64,000 nt of DNA from positions 1 to 64,000 of the forward strand of contig JACRDB010000066.1 of NCBI GenBank assembly GCA_016218725.1, given 5' to 3'. Origin of the DNA: Deltaproteobacteria bacterium. GTDB taxonomy: Bacteria; Myxococcota_A; Polyangia; Polyangiales; Ga0077539. The translations under genes and the position numbers were made by a program. The notes under the pieces are model-generated. The model was not told where the DNA came from, made no database searches, and saw only the letters and a program-made list of their open reading frames with translations. Of the stretch, positions 26,427-37,130 are shown in pieces (positions within the stretch are counted from its first letter, which is position 1; each line of letters opens with the position of its first letter).

Positions 26427-27839
26427 ATGACGCCTCGGCCCTCGATCCCTCCCCGCGCCCTCGAAATTCCAATGACCCTCCCTGTGGAAGAGCGCCTCCG
26501 GCGCTTCGCGTGGCTGGAGCAGAGCCACCGCGGGACCGACGACGTGCCCAGGGTGCCGCCGGAGTTCGTCGTCGAGCTCGGGCGGAGCGTCTTGATCATT
26601 GACACCCGCCAGGCCGACGACCTCCTCGGGCACCTCGGGTACATCCCTGGCACCACCTGGGTGCCCCTCGACGAGGTGGACCTGGTGGCCTCCAGGGTGC
26701 CCGCGGACACCATGACCGTGCTGGTCTCCAGCCGAGGCACCGACGCCGCCGTGGCCGTCAGGCGCCTGGAGTCTCTCGGGATGACCTGGGTGGCCGCCCT
26801 CACCGGGGGCGTCTGGGGCTGGCGCTCCCTCGGGTACGACACCCTCCGGAACCCGTCGGTCCTCGCCACCCGCGGGTCCGTGCACCCCCCGAAGGACCCG
26901 CCACCTCCGAGCGCGGAGCGCAGGCTCCTCAAGCGCGAAGACCTCGAAGGGCACCTCGGCGACCCTCGCTCGCTGCGCTGGGTCAAGCTCGCCGCGGTGC
27001 TCCTCCGCGGGACGAACTCCTGCGTGGATGGCCGCGATGACCACGGGGTCATCGGCTCCCCCGGCGGCGACGCCGGGGAGTTCCTCCTGGCCCTGGCGGC
27101 GCTGGAGAGGCTCACCGGAAAACCCTTTGATATCGCGAGGATGCACACGCTCCTCCGGGCCTGGGCGGACGCCTTCGGGGACTTCTACATGCACACGGAC
27201 GTGGGGGCCTACAACGTGTTCATGAAGAGCATGGGGGCGGACTCGAGGCTCGCCTCCGCGGTGGAGGGCCTCCTGCACCCTGGAGCGTGGAGGGCCTTCA
27301 TGCAGGCGCCCCCGAAGGAGCTCCGAGGGGCCGTGCTGGAGCACCTGGCGATGGCGCCGCACCTCGGCTGCGGACACCTCCGGCTCTCGGCGCAGAACCC
27401 CGAGGAGTACGGCCTCCGGGGGCCGCTCCTCGGGGCCTTCCTCCGGTCGTTCCACTCGCTGCGCTGGGAGGGCGCGATGGAGCCGCAGTTCGTGGTGCTG
27501 GGGGGAGGCCACCTGGAGGGCGCCGTGGTACTGGTGACCCTCCACGGGGGCGTCGCGCCCTACACCCGCGTCCCGCTGGTGTCCCCGGCGGTGCACGGGA
27601 CGCAGTTCTTCGTCGGGCACCATCAGGTGATGACCTACCAACGGAAGATGTTCGCGCGCTTCCTCGCGGCGAGGCCCGAGGTGTCCGTGACCCGCGCGGA
27701 GGCCCGGGCCCTGCCCGGCGCCATCGATGTGCTGGCCGAGCGGCAACTCCAGAGCACGCTCTCCCGCCTTGCGCCCGGGCTGCCCATGTACGAGGCCCGC
27801 TTCCACCTGGATCGATCGTTTCGGGTGCGGCCCCTGTAG
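26427..27839 (+). CDS. Rhodanese-like domain fused to a carbonic-anhydrase-like domain
   Basis: The 470-residue protein has an N-terminal rhodanese fold (residues ~50-135: [16 protein letters not shown], then [13 protein letters not shown], where the active Cys reads Ser101, and [12 protein letters not shown]). The C-terminal half has C199-V-D201-G-R203 and H312-L-G-C315-G, the Cys/Asp-Arg and H-x-x-C-G metal-site pattern of beta- or zeta-class carbonic anhydrases, with longer spacing than normal. So it may be a zinc enzyme of unknown chemistry. ATG 26427 is used; ATG 26472 is possible. Confidence 0.65.
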   Translation: MTPRPSIPPRALEIPMTLPVEERLRRFAWLEQSHRGTDDVPRVPPEFVVELGRSVLIIDTRQADDLLGHLGYIPGTTWVPLDEVDLVASRVPADTMTVLVSSRGTDAAVAVRRLESLGMTWVAALTGGVWGWRSLGYDTLRNPSVLATRGSVHPPKDPPPPSAERRLLKREDLEGHLGDPRSLRWVKLAAVLLRGTNSCVDGRDDHGVIGSPGGDAGEFLLALAALERLTGKPFDIARMHTLLRAWADAFGDFYMHTDVGAYNVFMKSMGADSRLASAVEGLLHPGAWRAFMQAPPKELRGAVLEHLAMAPHLGCGHLRLSAQNPEEYGLRGPLLGAFLRSFHSLRWEGAMEPQFVVLGGGHLEGAVVLVTLHGGVAPYTRVPLVSPAVHGTQFFVGHHQVMTYQRKMFARFLAARPEVSVTRAEARALPGAIDVLAERQLQSTLSRLAPGLPMYEARFHLDRSFRVRPL

Positions 27840-27885
27840 GCCCTGGACGAGGCGCGAGCGCCGTGCTTGGCTGCGCCCGCCTACG

Positions 27886-29700
27886 ATGCGAACCCTTCCC
27901 TTGCGAGCCCTCCTGACCGCGGGCGCGGCGCTCCTGGTCGCCTGCGGCGCCACGGTGCCCCCGGCCGACGCCACGGTGGCCGACCGCGCGGACTCCGTCG
28001 CCACGCCGGACACCCGCGGCGCCGATGCCTCCTCGCCGGAAGCCCCGGTGGTCCCGCCGATGGTGTGTGAAGAGGGCGTCACCGAGGCCTGCCCCGGCGT
28101 GGCCCCGGGGCCCTGCCCGGACCTCAACGACGGGCGCGTGCACACGGTCTCGCTCCGTGGGCGCCGCAATGATTTCCGCGTGAGCTGCGCCGGCACCATG
28201 ACCAGCGTAGGCCCTGACGGCGTCCTGCCCCTCACGATCACCACGACCAGCGACCTGATTCTTACCGCCACGCCGCTCGACGGCGACGCCATCGTGGCCG
28301 CGCTGTCCACCTCGGCGCAGTGCGCGACGCCCGCGGGGGAGCTTCAGTGCTCCAACGGGAGCGCCTCCGTCGGCGCCGCGGCGATCTTCCGGGCCAGGGC
28401 CCTGAGGCCCGGGACCTACTACCTCCTCCTCGGGTCCGCGCGCGGAGGGGACGTGACCGTGCAGGCGTCGCTGGCGCCGTCGCTCCCGAGGCAGCCCGGG
28501 GACGCATGCCCCGGGGTCATGGTGCCCGCCAACGGCGAGCCGACGACCTTCTCCACCCGCGGCTTCATCGCGGAGCCCGACGTGGGCACCACCTGCGGCT
28601 ACGGCTCCTCCGGGAGCGTCGGGTGGGTGGACGCGCTCTTCCAGTTCCAGATCACCGAGCGCAGGGACGTGTCCATCACCGTGGCCGCGAGCGGCATGGG
28701 GAACATCCAGGTAGACGTAGCCACCGCGTGCGGGCGACGCGCCGCGGCCATCCCTGGGTGCTTCGGCGGGAACCCCGTGACCCGCAGGCTCCGGGACCTC
28801 CCTCCGGGGACGTACACCGTGGTGGTGGATTCGCGGATCACCGAGGGCATCACCCGGATGATCACCGCCACGGTGAGCACGGACCCGCCAACCCCCCCGG
28901 GGCCCGCGGCCTTCTGTCCGGGGGTGCCCCTGACGGAGTTCACACCGACCTCCGTAGACGTGGACACGCTCGCGGGTGGTACGCCCCTGCCGTGTGTCCC
29001 GAGCCAGCGGGTCGGGGCCGTGCTCTCGGTCCGCGCTCCCACCGATGGTCGTGACCTCCTGGTGAACTTCACCGCCCCGTCCAACCGAGACGTCGTGGGC
29101 TTTCAGCTCCGCCAGGGGTGCGATGGCCCCGAGGTAGGTGCGTGTAGGGGTCCCTCCAATCGCTTCGCCAACAACTGCTGGGCGCGCTACCAGGGCTTGA
29201 CGCCAGGAGCTCCGTACGCGGTCCATGCGGGGACCTCGTCGGCCACGGGGGAGCTTAGGGGGCGCTACTTCCAGGTGCCTCACGCGGAGCCGGTGGACGT
29301 GATGGGCAACGAGAGCTGCCCCGCGGCGGTGACCATCCCCGAGGTGGGCGGGATCTTCCGCGGCTCCACCCGCGGGGCGAGGAGCCTGGCGACCTTCACC
29401 TGCGCCGGCGCGATGACCGGCTGCGGAGGCGCGAGGGCCGTGGTGTATCGCCTGGACCTCACCGCGCAGCGGCGGGTGGTGGCCGTGATGGCCGGGGACT
29501 TTGACTCGCTCCTGGCGATTCACACGGGCGCCGAGTGCCCCGGGCGGTCCTTTGCCAACGCCTGCAACGACGACTGGTATGGCACCGACGCGCAGGTGGA
29601 CGTGGTGCTCGAGGCGGGCACCTACTGGCTCTTCGCGGCGGGCTGCGGCGACGGCTCCGTCGGGAGCTACACCTTGGACGTCGCCGTGCTGCCTCGCTAG
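27886..29700 (+). CDS. Lipoprotein with repeated beta-sandwich (PPC-like) domains
   Basis: The 604-residue lipoprotein ([19 protein letters not shown]) has an acidic/Ala-rich linker and several beta-sandwich repeats, each ending with an [10 protein letters not shown] or [11 protein letters not shown] type strand, which resembles pre-peptidase C-terminal (PPC) domains. The many cysteines imply disulphides outside the cell. It is likely a cell-surface carbohydrate- or peptide-binding protein; a catalytic domain is not seen. It follows the rhodanese-like gene by 46 bases on the same strand. Confidence 0.7.
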   Translation: MRTLPLRALLTAGAALLVACGATVPPADATVADRADSVATPDTRGADASSPEAPVVPPMVCEEGVTEACPGVAPGPCPDLNDGRVHTVSLRGRRNDFRVSCAGTMTSVGPDGVLPLTITTTSDLILTATPLDGDAIVAALSTSAQCATPAGELQCSNGSASVGAAAIFRARALRPGTYYLLLGSARGGDVTVQASLAPSLPRQPGDACPGVMVPANGEPTTFSTRGFIAEPDVGTTCGYGSSGSVGWVDALFQFQITERRDVSITVAASGMGNIQVDVATACGRRAAAIPGCFGGNPVTRRLRDLPPGTYTVVVDSRITEGITRMITATVSTDPPTPPGPAAFCPGVPLTEFTPTSVDVDTLAGGTPLPCVPSQRVGAVLSVRAPTDGRDLLVNFTAPSNRDVVGFQLRQGCDGPEVGACRGPSNRFANNCWARYQGLTPGAPYAVHAGTSSATGELRGRYFQVPHAEPVDVMGNESCPAAVTIPEVGGIFRGSTRGARSLATFTCAGAMTGCGGARAVVYRLDLTAQRRVVAVMAGDFDSLLAIHTGAECPGRSFANACNDDWYGTDAQVDVVLEAGTYWLFAAGCGDGSVGSYTLDVAVLPR

Positions 29701-29729
29701 GGGGCGGCGGTTGCGCTAACCTTCGTGCC

Positions 29730-31646
29730 GTGAGCGACGTACAGATCGTCCGCACGAGCTGCAACCGGGACTGCCCTGACGCCTGCGGGATCCTCGCCCA
29801 CGTGCGCGGCGACCGCGTCGAGCGCCTCCAGGGGGACCCCGAGCACCCGGTCACCCAGGGCTTCCTGTGCTACCGCACGGACCAGTTCCTCCACCGGCAG
29901 TACAGCCCCGAGAGGCTTGCCACGCCGCTCGTCCGGCGCGGAGGCTCGCTGGAGCCCGCGAGCTGGGAGGAGGCCCTGGACCTCTGCGCCCGCACGCTCC
30001 TGCGAGTCCGCGAGGAGAGCGGCCCGAGCGCCATCTTTCACTATCGCTCCGGCGGGTCCCTCGGGCTGATGAAGCACGTCACGGACCATTTCTGGAGCCG
30101 CTTCGGGCCCGTCACGGTCAAGCGCGGGGACATCTGCGGCGGCGCCGGAGACGCCGCGCAGATGACGGACTTCGGCGCCGAGGACGCCAATGACCTCCAC
30201 GACCTTCGGCACGCCAGGGCCGTGGTCCTCTGGGGGAAGAACCCCCACACGTCCTCGCCGCACCTCCTCCCGATCCTGCGTGGCCTGCGCAAGGACGGAG
30301 TGCCCGTCGCGCTGGTGGACCCGGTGAGGCACCGCGGGGCCTCGCTGGCCTCGCTGTATGTGCAGCCTCGCCCGGGGGGCGACGCCTCCCTCGCGCTGGG
30401 CGTCGCCCGGGGGCTCTTCGAGCGAGGGCTCGCGCACCCCGAGGCGCACACCTGGTGCGACAACCTGGAGGCCTTCCGGGCGCTGGCCTTCGGCCGCACG
30501 CTGGACCAGCATGCCGCCGACGCGGGCGTCCCGAGAGCCGCCCTGGACGCGCTCACGGAGCTGTATGGGGCTCACTCCCCCGCGGCGATACTCGTAGGCT
30601 GGGGCATGGGTCGGCGCTCCAACGGCAGCGCCATCGTGCGCTGCCTCGACGCCCTCGGGGCGCTCACCGGCAACCTCGGGGTCGCGGGCGGAGGGGTGAG
30701 CTTCTATTTCCTCCGTCGGGCGGCCTTCGACCTGGCCTGGGTGGACGTGGCGCCCGCGCCTCGGACGGTGTGTGAGCCGCTCTTCGGGCAGGAGCTGCTC
30801 ACGCTCAAGAACCCGGAGCTCCGGGCGGTGTGGGTCACCGCGGGCAACCCCGTGACGATGCTCCCGGACAGCCACCGCACCGCGGAGGCCCTCCGCTCCC
30901 GGGAGTTCGTGGTGGTGGCCGACAGCTTCCTCACGGACACCGCCAGGCTCGCCACGGTGGTGCTCCCGGTCACCACCATGCTCGAAGACGACGACCTGGT
31001 CGGCGCCTACGGGCACCACTACCTGGGCGTGGTCAGGCCCGTGGTGCCGCCCCCGGAGGGTGTGCGCACGGACTACCAGGTCACCCAGGGCCTCGCCGAG
31101 CGCGTGGGCCTCGGCGAGCACTTCTTGGGCGACGCCCGGAGCTGGAAGCGCAGGCTCCTACGCGCGATCCCGCTGGAGACCCTGGAGGCCGGTCCCTTGA
31201 GGAACCCCGAGGCGCCTCGCGTGGCCTTCGAGGGGCGTCGCTTCCGCACGCCTTCGGGCAAGGTGAACCTCGTCACCGCCCTGCCCGCGCCGCGCGATGA
31301 CTCCTCCGTGGAGTTCCCGCTGCTCCTCCACGCGCTGTCCACCCCCGCCTCGCAGAGCTCGCAGTGGTCCCCCAGGGAACCCGAGGAGCGCCCGAGCGCC
31401 ACGGTCCACCCGAGCGCCGCCGCGGGGCTCCCCGAGGGCGCCGTTGCGCGCGTGGTGACGGCCCTCGGGGCGCTGGAGGTGACCGTACGCCACGACCCTA
31501 CACTTCACCACAAGATCGTACTCCTCCCGAAAGGTGGGAGCCTGGGGCTTCATCGCTGCGCCAACGCGTTGATCTCTCCGAGGCTCACGGACGCCGGCGA
31601 GGGCGGTGCGTTGTACGAAGAGCCCGCGAGGCTGGAGGCGCTGTGA
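29730..31646 (+). CDS. Molybdopterin oxidoreductase (4Fe-4S, DMSO-reductase family)
   Basis: The 638-residue enzyme starts with the 4Fe-4S motif C-x3-C-x3-C of SCNRDCPDACGI and the fourth Cys in GFLCYRT, then VKRGDICGGAGD, LWGKNPHTSSPHLL and AGNPVTMLPD, typical of the prokaryotic molybdopterin-containing oxidoreductases. The C-terminal segment matches the molydopterin dinucleotide-binding domain. There is no Tat signal, so it is cytoplasmic, and no partner Fe-S or membrane subunit is adjacent. The GTG 29730 start is chosen for the N-terminal cluster. The convergent kinase begins immediately after its stop (TGATCA). Confidence 0.85.
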   Translation: MSDVQIVRTSCNRDCPDACGILAHVRGDRVERLQGDPEHPVTQGFLCYRTDQFLHRQYSPERLATPLVRRGGSLEPASWEEALDLCARTLLRVREESGPSAIFHYRSGGSLGLMKHVTDHFWSRFGPVTVKRGDICGGAGDAAQMTDFGAEDANDLHDLRHARAVVLWGKNPHTSSPHLLPILRGLRKDGVPVALVDPVRHRGASLASLYVQPRPGGDASLALGVARGLFERGLAHPEAHTWCDNLEAFRALAFGRTLDQHAADAGVPRAALDALTELYGAHSPAAILVGWGMGRRSNGSAIVRCLDALGALTGNLGVAGGGVSFYFLRRAAFDLAWVDVAPAPRTVCEPLFGQELLTLKNPELRAVWVTAGNPVTMLPDSHRTAEALRSREFVVVADSFLTDTARLATVVLPVTTMLEDDDLVGAYGHHYLGVVRPVVPPPEGVRTDYQVTQGLAERVGLGEHFLGDARSWKRRLLRAIPLETLEAGPLRNPEAPRVAFEGRRFRTPSGKVNLVTALPAPRDDSSVEFPLLLHALSTPASQSSQWSPREPEERPSATVHPSAAAGLPEGAVARVVTALGALEVTVRHDPTLHHKIVLLPKGGSLGLHRCANALISPRLTDAGEGGALYEEPARLEAL

Positions 31647-33611
31647 TCAACGCCGGGGTGTGGGCCTGCGGGGCTCTCGGAGGGGCTGGGCGGGCGGCGG
31701 CGTGGGGAGGGCCACGGGCGGGAGGGTGATCCGCAGGACGGCGCTCGTGTTGAGGGTGTTCACCTGCACGGCGGTGGTCGGTCGGAAGCCTTCACGCAGG
31801 AGCACGAAGAGCCTCGGGCGGAGCTGCACGGTGCTGCGGTGGATGTCCATTTCCAGGGGCGTGACGCCCAGCTCGGTGCTGCCCTCGAAGACCCGGGCGG
31901 TGGTCGGGTCGCTCTCGATGCGGAGACGGAACTGGCCGATGGTGGAGGGGTCCGGGGGCCTGCCGTGGACCAGCTCGTCCAGGCCGCGCTTCATCCAGCT
32001 TCGTTGGGTGTAGACAAGGAGGGCCACGCCACCCAGGAAGGCGAACACCAGGAGCCAGCCGGCGAGGGACACCAGCGCGCCGCGCAGGCGCGACGGCGTG
32101 GGCTTTGGCGGCGGAGCGTCCCTCACCGGGTCGAAGACGGGCGGCAGCGGCTCCACCGGAGGGAGCACCGGCAGGGGCATCGGCGGGAGGTTCACCACCA
32201 GCTTCGGGAGCTGCGTACCTGGCCGCACGAGGATGGTCTCCGCGAGCCCCTCGGGGTCTTCGTCGTCGGGGTCCGGGGCGGCGGGGGGCTCCGGGAGGAA
32301 GGGCTCCGGGCGTGGGGGCTCCACCATGGCGGTGCCCGCGGGGCGCGTGGGCTCGCTCCGGGCCATGGCGCCGAGGTCGATGCCCGCGCTCTTGTCCGTG
32401 TCGCGCGCGTCCTCCTCCGAGGGCTCCACGGCGAGGGGCTCGGCAAAGGACGGCATCACCCTGGCGCCAGGCTTTGGCTCCAGCCCGAGGGTCCTGGCGT
32501 TGAGCCCCGACGCCGTGGGCATGATGGTCGGGTTCTTCCCCGGTAGGAGCACCCCGAGGGACGAGAGCCCGAGGGCGCTGCCCGCGGAGGCGCCCAGGCG
32601 CGCGTACTCGCGCACCATCTTCCGGTTCTCCTCCATGGTCTCGCCGAAGACACGGCGCATCTCCTCGGCCACGTCGCTGCGGTCGCAGCGGGTGACCGAC
32701 GCGAGGATGGCGTCCAGGTCGCGGCGCATGGCGTCGGCGTCGGGATAGCGGCTGCGCCGGTCGCGCTCCAGGGCCCGGGCGATCACCGGGTCCAGGGCCT
32801 CCCAGGCGTCCGGGCGGTAGGTCTGCACGGGAGGGATCTTCGCGTGCATGATGTTCTTGTAGGTCGCCACGTCGTTGGAGGCCTTGAAGAGCCTCCGCCC
32901 GGTGCAGAGCTCCCACACCACCACGCCCATGGACCAGACGTCCGAGCGGCAGTCCAGGGGCTCGGCGAAGAACTGCTCCGGGGACATGTAGGCGAGCTTG
33001 CCCTTGAGCATCCCGGTGCGGGTGGCCTCGTCCTGGGTGGCCGCCTTGGCGATGCCGAAGTCAAGCACCTTGGCCGCGCCGTCGTAGGTGACAAAGAGGT
33101 TCGAGGGCGTCACGTCCCGGTGCACGACCCCCAGCGGGGTGCCGTCGAAGTCCCGCAGGCCGTGGGCGTAGTGAAGGCCCTCCAGGGCGTCGCAGAGCAC
33201 CCGCAGGAGGAACGGCAGGGGCATCTTCTCGCCGTCGTTCAGGTACCTGCGCACGATGCGATCCAGAGACTGGCCGTCCAGGTACTCCATGGCGATGAAG
33301 TACTGTCCATGGACCTCGCCCACCTCGCTGGTCTGGACCACGTTGGGGTGGTTGAGCCTGGCGGCGAGGCGGGCCTCGTCCAGGAACATCTTCACGAAGT
33401 GCTCGTCCCCGGCCAGGGAGGCGTGCATGCGCTTGAGCACCATGAGCTTCTGGAACCCGAGGTCCCCGTGGAGCATCGCAAGGAGCGCGTCGGCCATGCC
33501 CCCGGCCCCCAGGCGCCCGAGGATGGTGTACCGCCCGAAGGCCGTGGGGCCCTCCAACGGTTCCGCCGCTCCACGGGCTTCTTCCGGCGACGCCACGGTG
33601 CGAGAGTGCAC
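31647..33611 (-). CDS. Ser/Thr protein kinase with transmembrane segment and PEGA-like tail
   Basis: The 654-residue kinase has the glycine loop [12 protein letters not shown], catalytic Lys in [20 protein letters not shown] and DFGIAKA, and a complete Hanks fold in its first 300 residues. A Pro-rich linker is followed by one membrane helix (near 527-547) and an extracellular-side PEGA-like domain ([18 protein letters not shown]). This architecture is typical of Myxococcota sensor kinases. The gene is convergent with the molybdopterin oxidoreductase with zero spacing. Confidence 0.85.
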   Translation of the reverse strand: MHSRTVASPEEARGAAEPLEGPTAFGRYTILGRLGAGGMADALLAMLHGDLGFQKLMVLKRMHASLAGDEHFVKMFLDEARLAARLNHPNVVQTSEVGEVHGQYFIAMEYLDGQSLDRIVRRYLNDGEKMPLPFLLRVLCDALEGLHYAHGLRDFDGTPLGVVHRDVTPSNLFVTYDGAAKVLDFGIAKAATQDEATRTGMLKGKLAYMSPEQFFAEPLDCRSDVWSMGVVVWELCTGRRLFKASNDVATYKNIMHAKIPPVQTYRPDAWEALDPVIARALERDRRSRYPDADAMRRDLDAILASVTRCDRSDVAEEMRRVFGETMEENRKMVREYARLGASAGSALGLSSLGVLLPGKNPTIMPTASGLNARTLGLEPKPGARVMPSFAEPLAVEPSEEDARDTDKSAGIDLGAMARSEPTRPAGTAMVEPPRPEPFLPEPPAAPDPDDEDPEGLAETILVRPGTQLPKLVVNLPPMPLPVLPPVEPLPPVFDPVRDAPPPKPTPSRLRGALVSLAGWLLVFAFLGGVALLVYTQRSWMKRGLDELVHGRPPDPSTIGQFRLRIESDPTTARVFEGSTELGVTPLEMDIHRSTVQLRPRLFVLLREGFRPTTAVQVNTLNTSAVLRITLPPVALPTPPPAQPLREPRRPTPRR

Positions 33612-33651
33612 GCTACCGCCGTCCCGACGTCAAGGTAAGGGCCTCCTCGGG

Positions 33652-33681
33652 TTGACAAGGCCCCGGCGGAGAACCTTAGAT
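33652..33681 (+). promoter_or_regulatory. Candidate promoter of the CoA-transferase genes
   Basis: TTGACA at 33652-33657 is a perfect -35. TTAGAT at 33676-33681 (18-base spacing) is the best -10 candidate. The first CoA-transferase gene starts 64 bases later. A 133-base gap separates it from the divergent kinase gene. Confidence 0.45.
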
Positions 33682-33744
33682 CCCGGGTCCCGGCCCCAGA
33701 GGCCCCTACCGAGGCCCTACGCCCGAAAGGACGCACCTTTCACG

Positions 33745-34494
33745 ATGGACAAGGTCTTTCCCGACGCCGACCTCGCCTGCGCGGACATCCCCGAGGGGGC
33801 CAAGATCCTGGCCGGGGGCTTTGGCCTCTGCGGCATCCCCGAGAACTGCATCGCCGCGCTGCGCAAGCGTGGCCTCCGGGACCTCTGGGTGGTGAGCAAC
33901 AACTGCGGGGTGGACGACTGGGGCCTCGGGCTCCTGCTCAACAACCGCCAGCTCCGCAAGATGACGTCGAGCTACGTCGGCGAGAACAAGGAGTTCGAGC
34001 GGCAGTTCCTCACTGGTGAGCTGGAGGTGGAGCTGGTGCCCCAGGGTACCCTGGCCGAGCGGCTGCGCGCGGGGGGCGCCGGGATCCCGGCGTTCTTCAC
34101 CCCCGCGGGTGTGGGCACCCAGGTGGCCGAGGGGGGCCTGCCCATGCTCTACAACCCCGACGGCACGGTGAAGAAGGCCAGCGACCCCAAGGAGACCCGC
34201 GCCTTCGAGGGCCTGGAGTACGTGCTGGAGCTCGGCATCACGGGGGACTACGCGCTGGTCAAGGCCTGGAAGGGCGACCGCCACGGGAACCTGGTGTTTC
34301 ACGCCAGCGCGCGGAATTTCAATCCCCTGTGCGCCGCCGCGGGCCGGGTGACCATCGCCGAGGTCGAGGAGCTGGTGGAGCCCGGCGCCCTGGACCCGGA
34401 CCAGGTCCACACCCCCGGGGTCTTTGTCCAGCGGATCTTCCAAGGCCGCGACTACCAGAAGCGCATCGAGCGCCGCACCGTGCGAAAGGCCTGA
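33745..34494 (+). CDS. scoA: 3-oxoacid CoA-transferase, subunit A
   Basis: The 249-residue subunit begins [19 protein letters not shown] and holds [16 protein letters not shown], typical of the alpha subunit of succinyl-CoA:3-ketoacid CoA-transferase. It moves CoA between succinyl-CoA and acetoacetate-type acids. The beta subunit follows after five bases on the same strand, and both share the promoter at 33652. Confidence 0.85.
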   Translation: MDKVFPDADLACADIPEGAKILAGGFGLCGIPENCIAALRKRGLRDLWVVSNNCGVDDWGLGLLLNNRQLRKMTSSYVGENKEFERQFLTGELEVELVPQGTLAERLRAGGAGIPAFFTPAGVGTQVAEGGLPMLYNPDGTVKKASDPKETRAFEGLEYVLELGITGDYALVKAWKGDRHGNLVFHASARNFNPLCAAAGRVTIAEVEELVEPGALDPDQVHTPGVFVQRIFQGRDYQKRIERRTVRKA

Positions 34495-34499
34495 AGCCA

Positions 34500-35153
34500 A
34501 TGCTCACCCGCGACCAGATCGCCCGCCGCGCCGCCCGCGAGGTCCGCGACGGGGACTATGTGAACCTCGGCATCGGCATGCCCACGCTGGTGCCCAACTT
34601 CGTCGCCCCGGGCGTGGACGTGGTCCTCCAGAGCGAGAACGGCGTCCTGGGTGTGGGCCCCTATCCCGTGGCGGGCACGGAGGATCCGGACCTGATCAAC
34701 GCCGGCAAGGAGACCATCTCCACGCTCCCCGGCGCGAGCTTCTTCACCAGCGCGGAGAGCTTCGCCATGATCCGCGGGGGCCACATCGACCTGGCCATCC
34801 TCGGGGCGATGCAGGTCTCCGAGGCTGGGGACCTGGCCAACTGGATGATCCCCGGCAAGATGGTCAAGGGCATGGGCGGCGCCATGGACCTGGTGCACGG
34901 CGCCCGCAGGGTCGTGGTGATGATGGAGCACGCCGCAAAGGACGGCACGCCGAAGATCGTCCGTCGGTGCTCCCTGCCCCTGACCGGGAGGCGCGTGGTC
35001 CACCGGGTGATCTCCGACCTGTGCGTGCTGGACGTCACCCCCGAGGGCCTGCTCCTGCGCGAGCTGGCCCGGGGGGTGAGCGCCCGGGACGTGCAGGAGC
35101 GCACGGAGCCCACGCTCAGGATCGCCACGGACCTCTGCGAAATAGACGCGTAG
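34500..35153 (+). CDS. scoB: 3-oxoacid CoA-transferase, subunit B
   Basis: The 217-residue beta subunit carries the catalytic glutamate in SENGVLG and [11 protein letters not shown], and the usual [20 protein letters not shown]. It forms the active heteromer with the A subunit five bases upstream. It probably feeds acetoacetyl-CoA metabolism; a beta-oxidation operon is not adjacent. The convergent reductase gene ends two bases after its stop. Confidence 0.9.
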   Translation: MLTRDQIARRAAREVRDGDYVNLGIGMPTLVPNFVAPGVDVVLQSENGVLGVGPYPVAGTEDPDLINAGKETISTLPGASFFTSAESFAMIRGGHIDLAILGAMQVSEAGDLANWMIPGKMVKGMGGAMDLVHGARRVVVMMEHAAKDGTPKIVRRCSLPLTGRRVVHRVISDLCVLDVTPEGLLLRELARGVSARDVQERTEPTLRIATDLCEIDA

Positions 35154-35155
35154 CG

Positions 35156-35800
35156 CTACGGGCGCAGCATCTTGAAGGCCTGGAGCCAGTGGTTCCCCCT
35201 GGCCGCGGTGCTCACCCACAAGATGCACAGGGCCTCCAGGTAGCGGCTGCTACGGATGTCCCCGGCGTCCATGGGGCTCCAGCCCCAGGCCTCGAGGATG
35301 CCCGCCACGGTGGCCTTGGCCTCGGCGTCGTTGCCACAACGGAACATGGTGGGGGGCCCGCCGGGGAGCTCCGGGCGGAACATCAGCGCGTTGCCCACGG
35401 AGTTCCAGGCCTTGACCACCCGCGCGTCGGGGAGCGCCCGCTGGACCCGCTCGCCGCCGGAGTCCTCACCGGAGACCGCCAGCGTCGGCGGAAAGCCCTT
35501 GGAGAGGTCCAGGGGATTGGTGGTGTCCACCACCACCTTGCCCGCGAAGTGCGCGGGTCCCGCCAGCTTCGTGGCCTCCACCACCGCCGTGCCCAGCGTG
35601 GCCAGCACGATCAGCTCGCCGTACTCCGCCGCCTCGGCGAAGGTGCCCGCCCGGGCCTTGGGGCCCTGGGCCTCGGCCCACTCGCGGGCCTTGGCATTGC
35701 CCGCCTCGCGGGCGCCGAGCAGCACCTCGTGGCCCGTGGCCAGGAAGCCCCGACCCAGCGCCTTGCCTACATCACCAGTCCCGAGAATTCCGATCTTCAT
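35156..35800 (-). CDS. NADPH-dependent F420 reductase-like oxidoreductase
   Basis: The 214-residue protein has a Rossmann N-terminus (KIGILGTGDVGKALGRGF) and the family segments VVDTTNPLDLS and KAWNSVG of the F420-dependent NADP oxidoreductase (NpdG-like) family. The cofactor preference is not certain from sequence; many homologues in organisms without F420 are annotated as NADPH-binding. It lies downstream of the nitrilase on the same strand after a 30-base gap. Confidence 0.8.
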   Translation of the reverse strand: MKIGILGTGDVGKALGRGFLATGHEVLLGAREAGNAKAREWAEAQGPKARAGTFAEAAEYGELIVLATLGTAVVEATKLAGPAHFAGKVVVDTTNPLDLSKGFPPTLAVSGEDSGGERVQRALPDARVVKAWNSVGNALMFRPELPGGPPTMFRCGNDAEAKATVAGILEAWGWSPMDAGDIRSSRYLEALCILWVSTAARGNHWLQAFKMLRP

Positions 35801-35830
35801 GGGGCGAACGCTACGCCCGAAGACCCCCCA

Positions 35831-36658
35831 TCACAACCGCCGGTGCCGGAGGCTCGGCAGGGTCGCCCGCACCCTCTCGGTGCGGCTCTGGTCCAGCTCG
35901 GCCAGGGCGATCCCTTCACCATCACCGCACTCGGCGAGCACCGTGCCCCAGGGGTCCACGATGAGGGCGTGGCCGTAGGTCGTGCGCCCATTTCCGTGGG
36001 AGCCCCACTGGGCCGCGGCCAGGAGGTGACACTGGCTCTCGATGGCCCGAGCCCGCAGGAGCACGTGCCAGTGGTCCTTCCCCGTGGGCACCGTAAACGC
36101 CGCGGGCACCGTCAGCACCGTGGCCCCCTGGTCCACGAGCCTGCGGTAGAGCTCCGGGAAGCGCAGGTCGTAACAGATCGAGAGCCCCAGCCTCCCGACG
36201 GGCGTCTCCGCCGTGACCACCGCGTCCCCAGGCAGCACCGTGCGGCTCTCCGTCAGGGTGGTCCCGTCGGCCAGGGCCACGTCGAAGAGGTGGATCTTTC
36301 GGTACCGCGCCACCAACGACCCGGCTGGATCCACCAGCACCGAGGTGTTGTAGGTCCGTGTGGGATCTGTCGTACGTTCTGGGAGGCCACCCCACAGAGC
36401 CCACACTCTCGTACGTTTGGCTACATCTCGAAGTGCACGACCGATGGGGCCCTGGGGAGGCGCTCCGGGCTCGAAGGCTTCGCACACCTGGAGCTTTTCC
36501 TCCTCGGGGCCGAGGAAGGCGACGTTCTCCGGGAGCACCACGAGCATCGCGCCCCGGGAGGCTGCGCGCTCTGCGAGCTCCGCGGCGCGGCGGAGGTTCC
36601 GCGGGACGTCCGCGGTGGAGGTGAGCTGCACCACGGCGGCGAGGTGGGGTTCAGCCAT
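35831..36658 (-). CDS. Carbon-nitrogen hydrolase (nitrilase family)
   Basis: The 275-residue enzyme carries the catalytic triad Glu (LVVLPENVAFL), Lys (RYRKIHLFD) and Cys (LGLSICYDLRFPELYR). The family includes omega-amidases and NIT-like deaminated-glutathione amidases; this one most resembles the latter. The ATG overlaps the stop of the preceding gene by eight bases, so the two are translationally coupled. Confidence 0.85.
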   Translation of the reverse strand: MAEPHLAAVVQLTSTADVPRNLRRAAELAERAASRGAMLVVLPENVAFLGPEEEKLQVCEAFEPGAPPQGPIGRALRDVAKRTRVWALWGGLPERTTDPTRTYNTSVLVDPAGSLVARYRKIHLFDVALADGTTLTESRTVLPGDAVVTAETPVGRLGLSICYDLRFPELYRRLVDQGATVLTVPAAFTVPTGKDHWHVLLRARAIESQCHLLAAAQWGSHGNGRTTYGHALIVDPWGTVLAECGDGEGIALAELDQSRTERVRATLPSLRHRRL

Positions 36659-37088
36659 GGCGGGGCTCTGGCGCGAAGGCACCCTCGCCCGCGCGGAGGG
36701 CTCTACGGATCGCCGGGAGCTCCTGGCCCGTGAGCGCGGCGAGGACCACGGGCAGCCAGGCGTCGGGGAGCCCCCGGGCGCGGTGAGAGGACGTACGTCC
36801 GCGCACTTCGAGCACGGAGCCCTGGACGCGGGCGGTGGCGCCCTCGGCGCGCAGGAGGCTCAGCGTAGGGCTCCAGGGGTGGGCGCACTGGCGCCAGAGC
36901 CTCTCGGCCTGCTCCTCCAGAAGGAACGGGAGGGGCTCGCGGGGGTAGCTCCGGGCGTGGGGCGGGGTGACGGGCGGCCCCGAGGCCGGGCGGACCTTCC
37001 GCGGGACGGACACCACGGGCGCGCGGGGCAGGCCTTCGAGCGCGAGGCGTCGGAGGGTGTCCAGGGAGCTCACGAAGGGAGCGTACAC
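36651..37088 (-). CDS. Unknown protein coupled to nitrilase
   Basis: The 145-residue product is Arg/Leu-rich and not recognised. It has no signal peptide or membrane segment. GTG 37088 is the start. Its stop codon lies inside the nitrilase start region, giving an eight-base overlap, so it is co-translated with that enzyme. Confidence 0.6.
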   Translation of the reverse strand: MYAPFVSSLDTLRRLALEGLPRAPVVSVPRKVRPASGPPVTPPHARSYPREPLPFLLEEQAERLWRQCAHPWSPTLSLLRAEGATARVQGSVLEVRGRTSSHRARGLPDAWLPVVLAALTGQELPAIRRALRAGEGAFAPEPRHG

Positions 37089-37130
37089 GCTCCGGGCGGA
37101 CCGCGCGAAGAGCGCGCAGGATGGGTTCTC

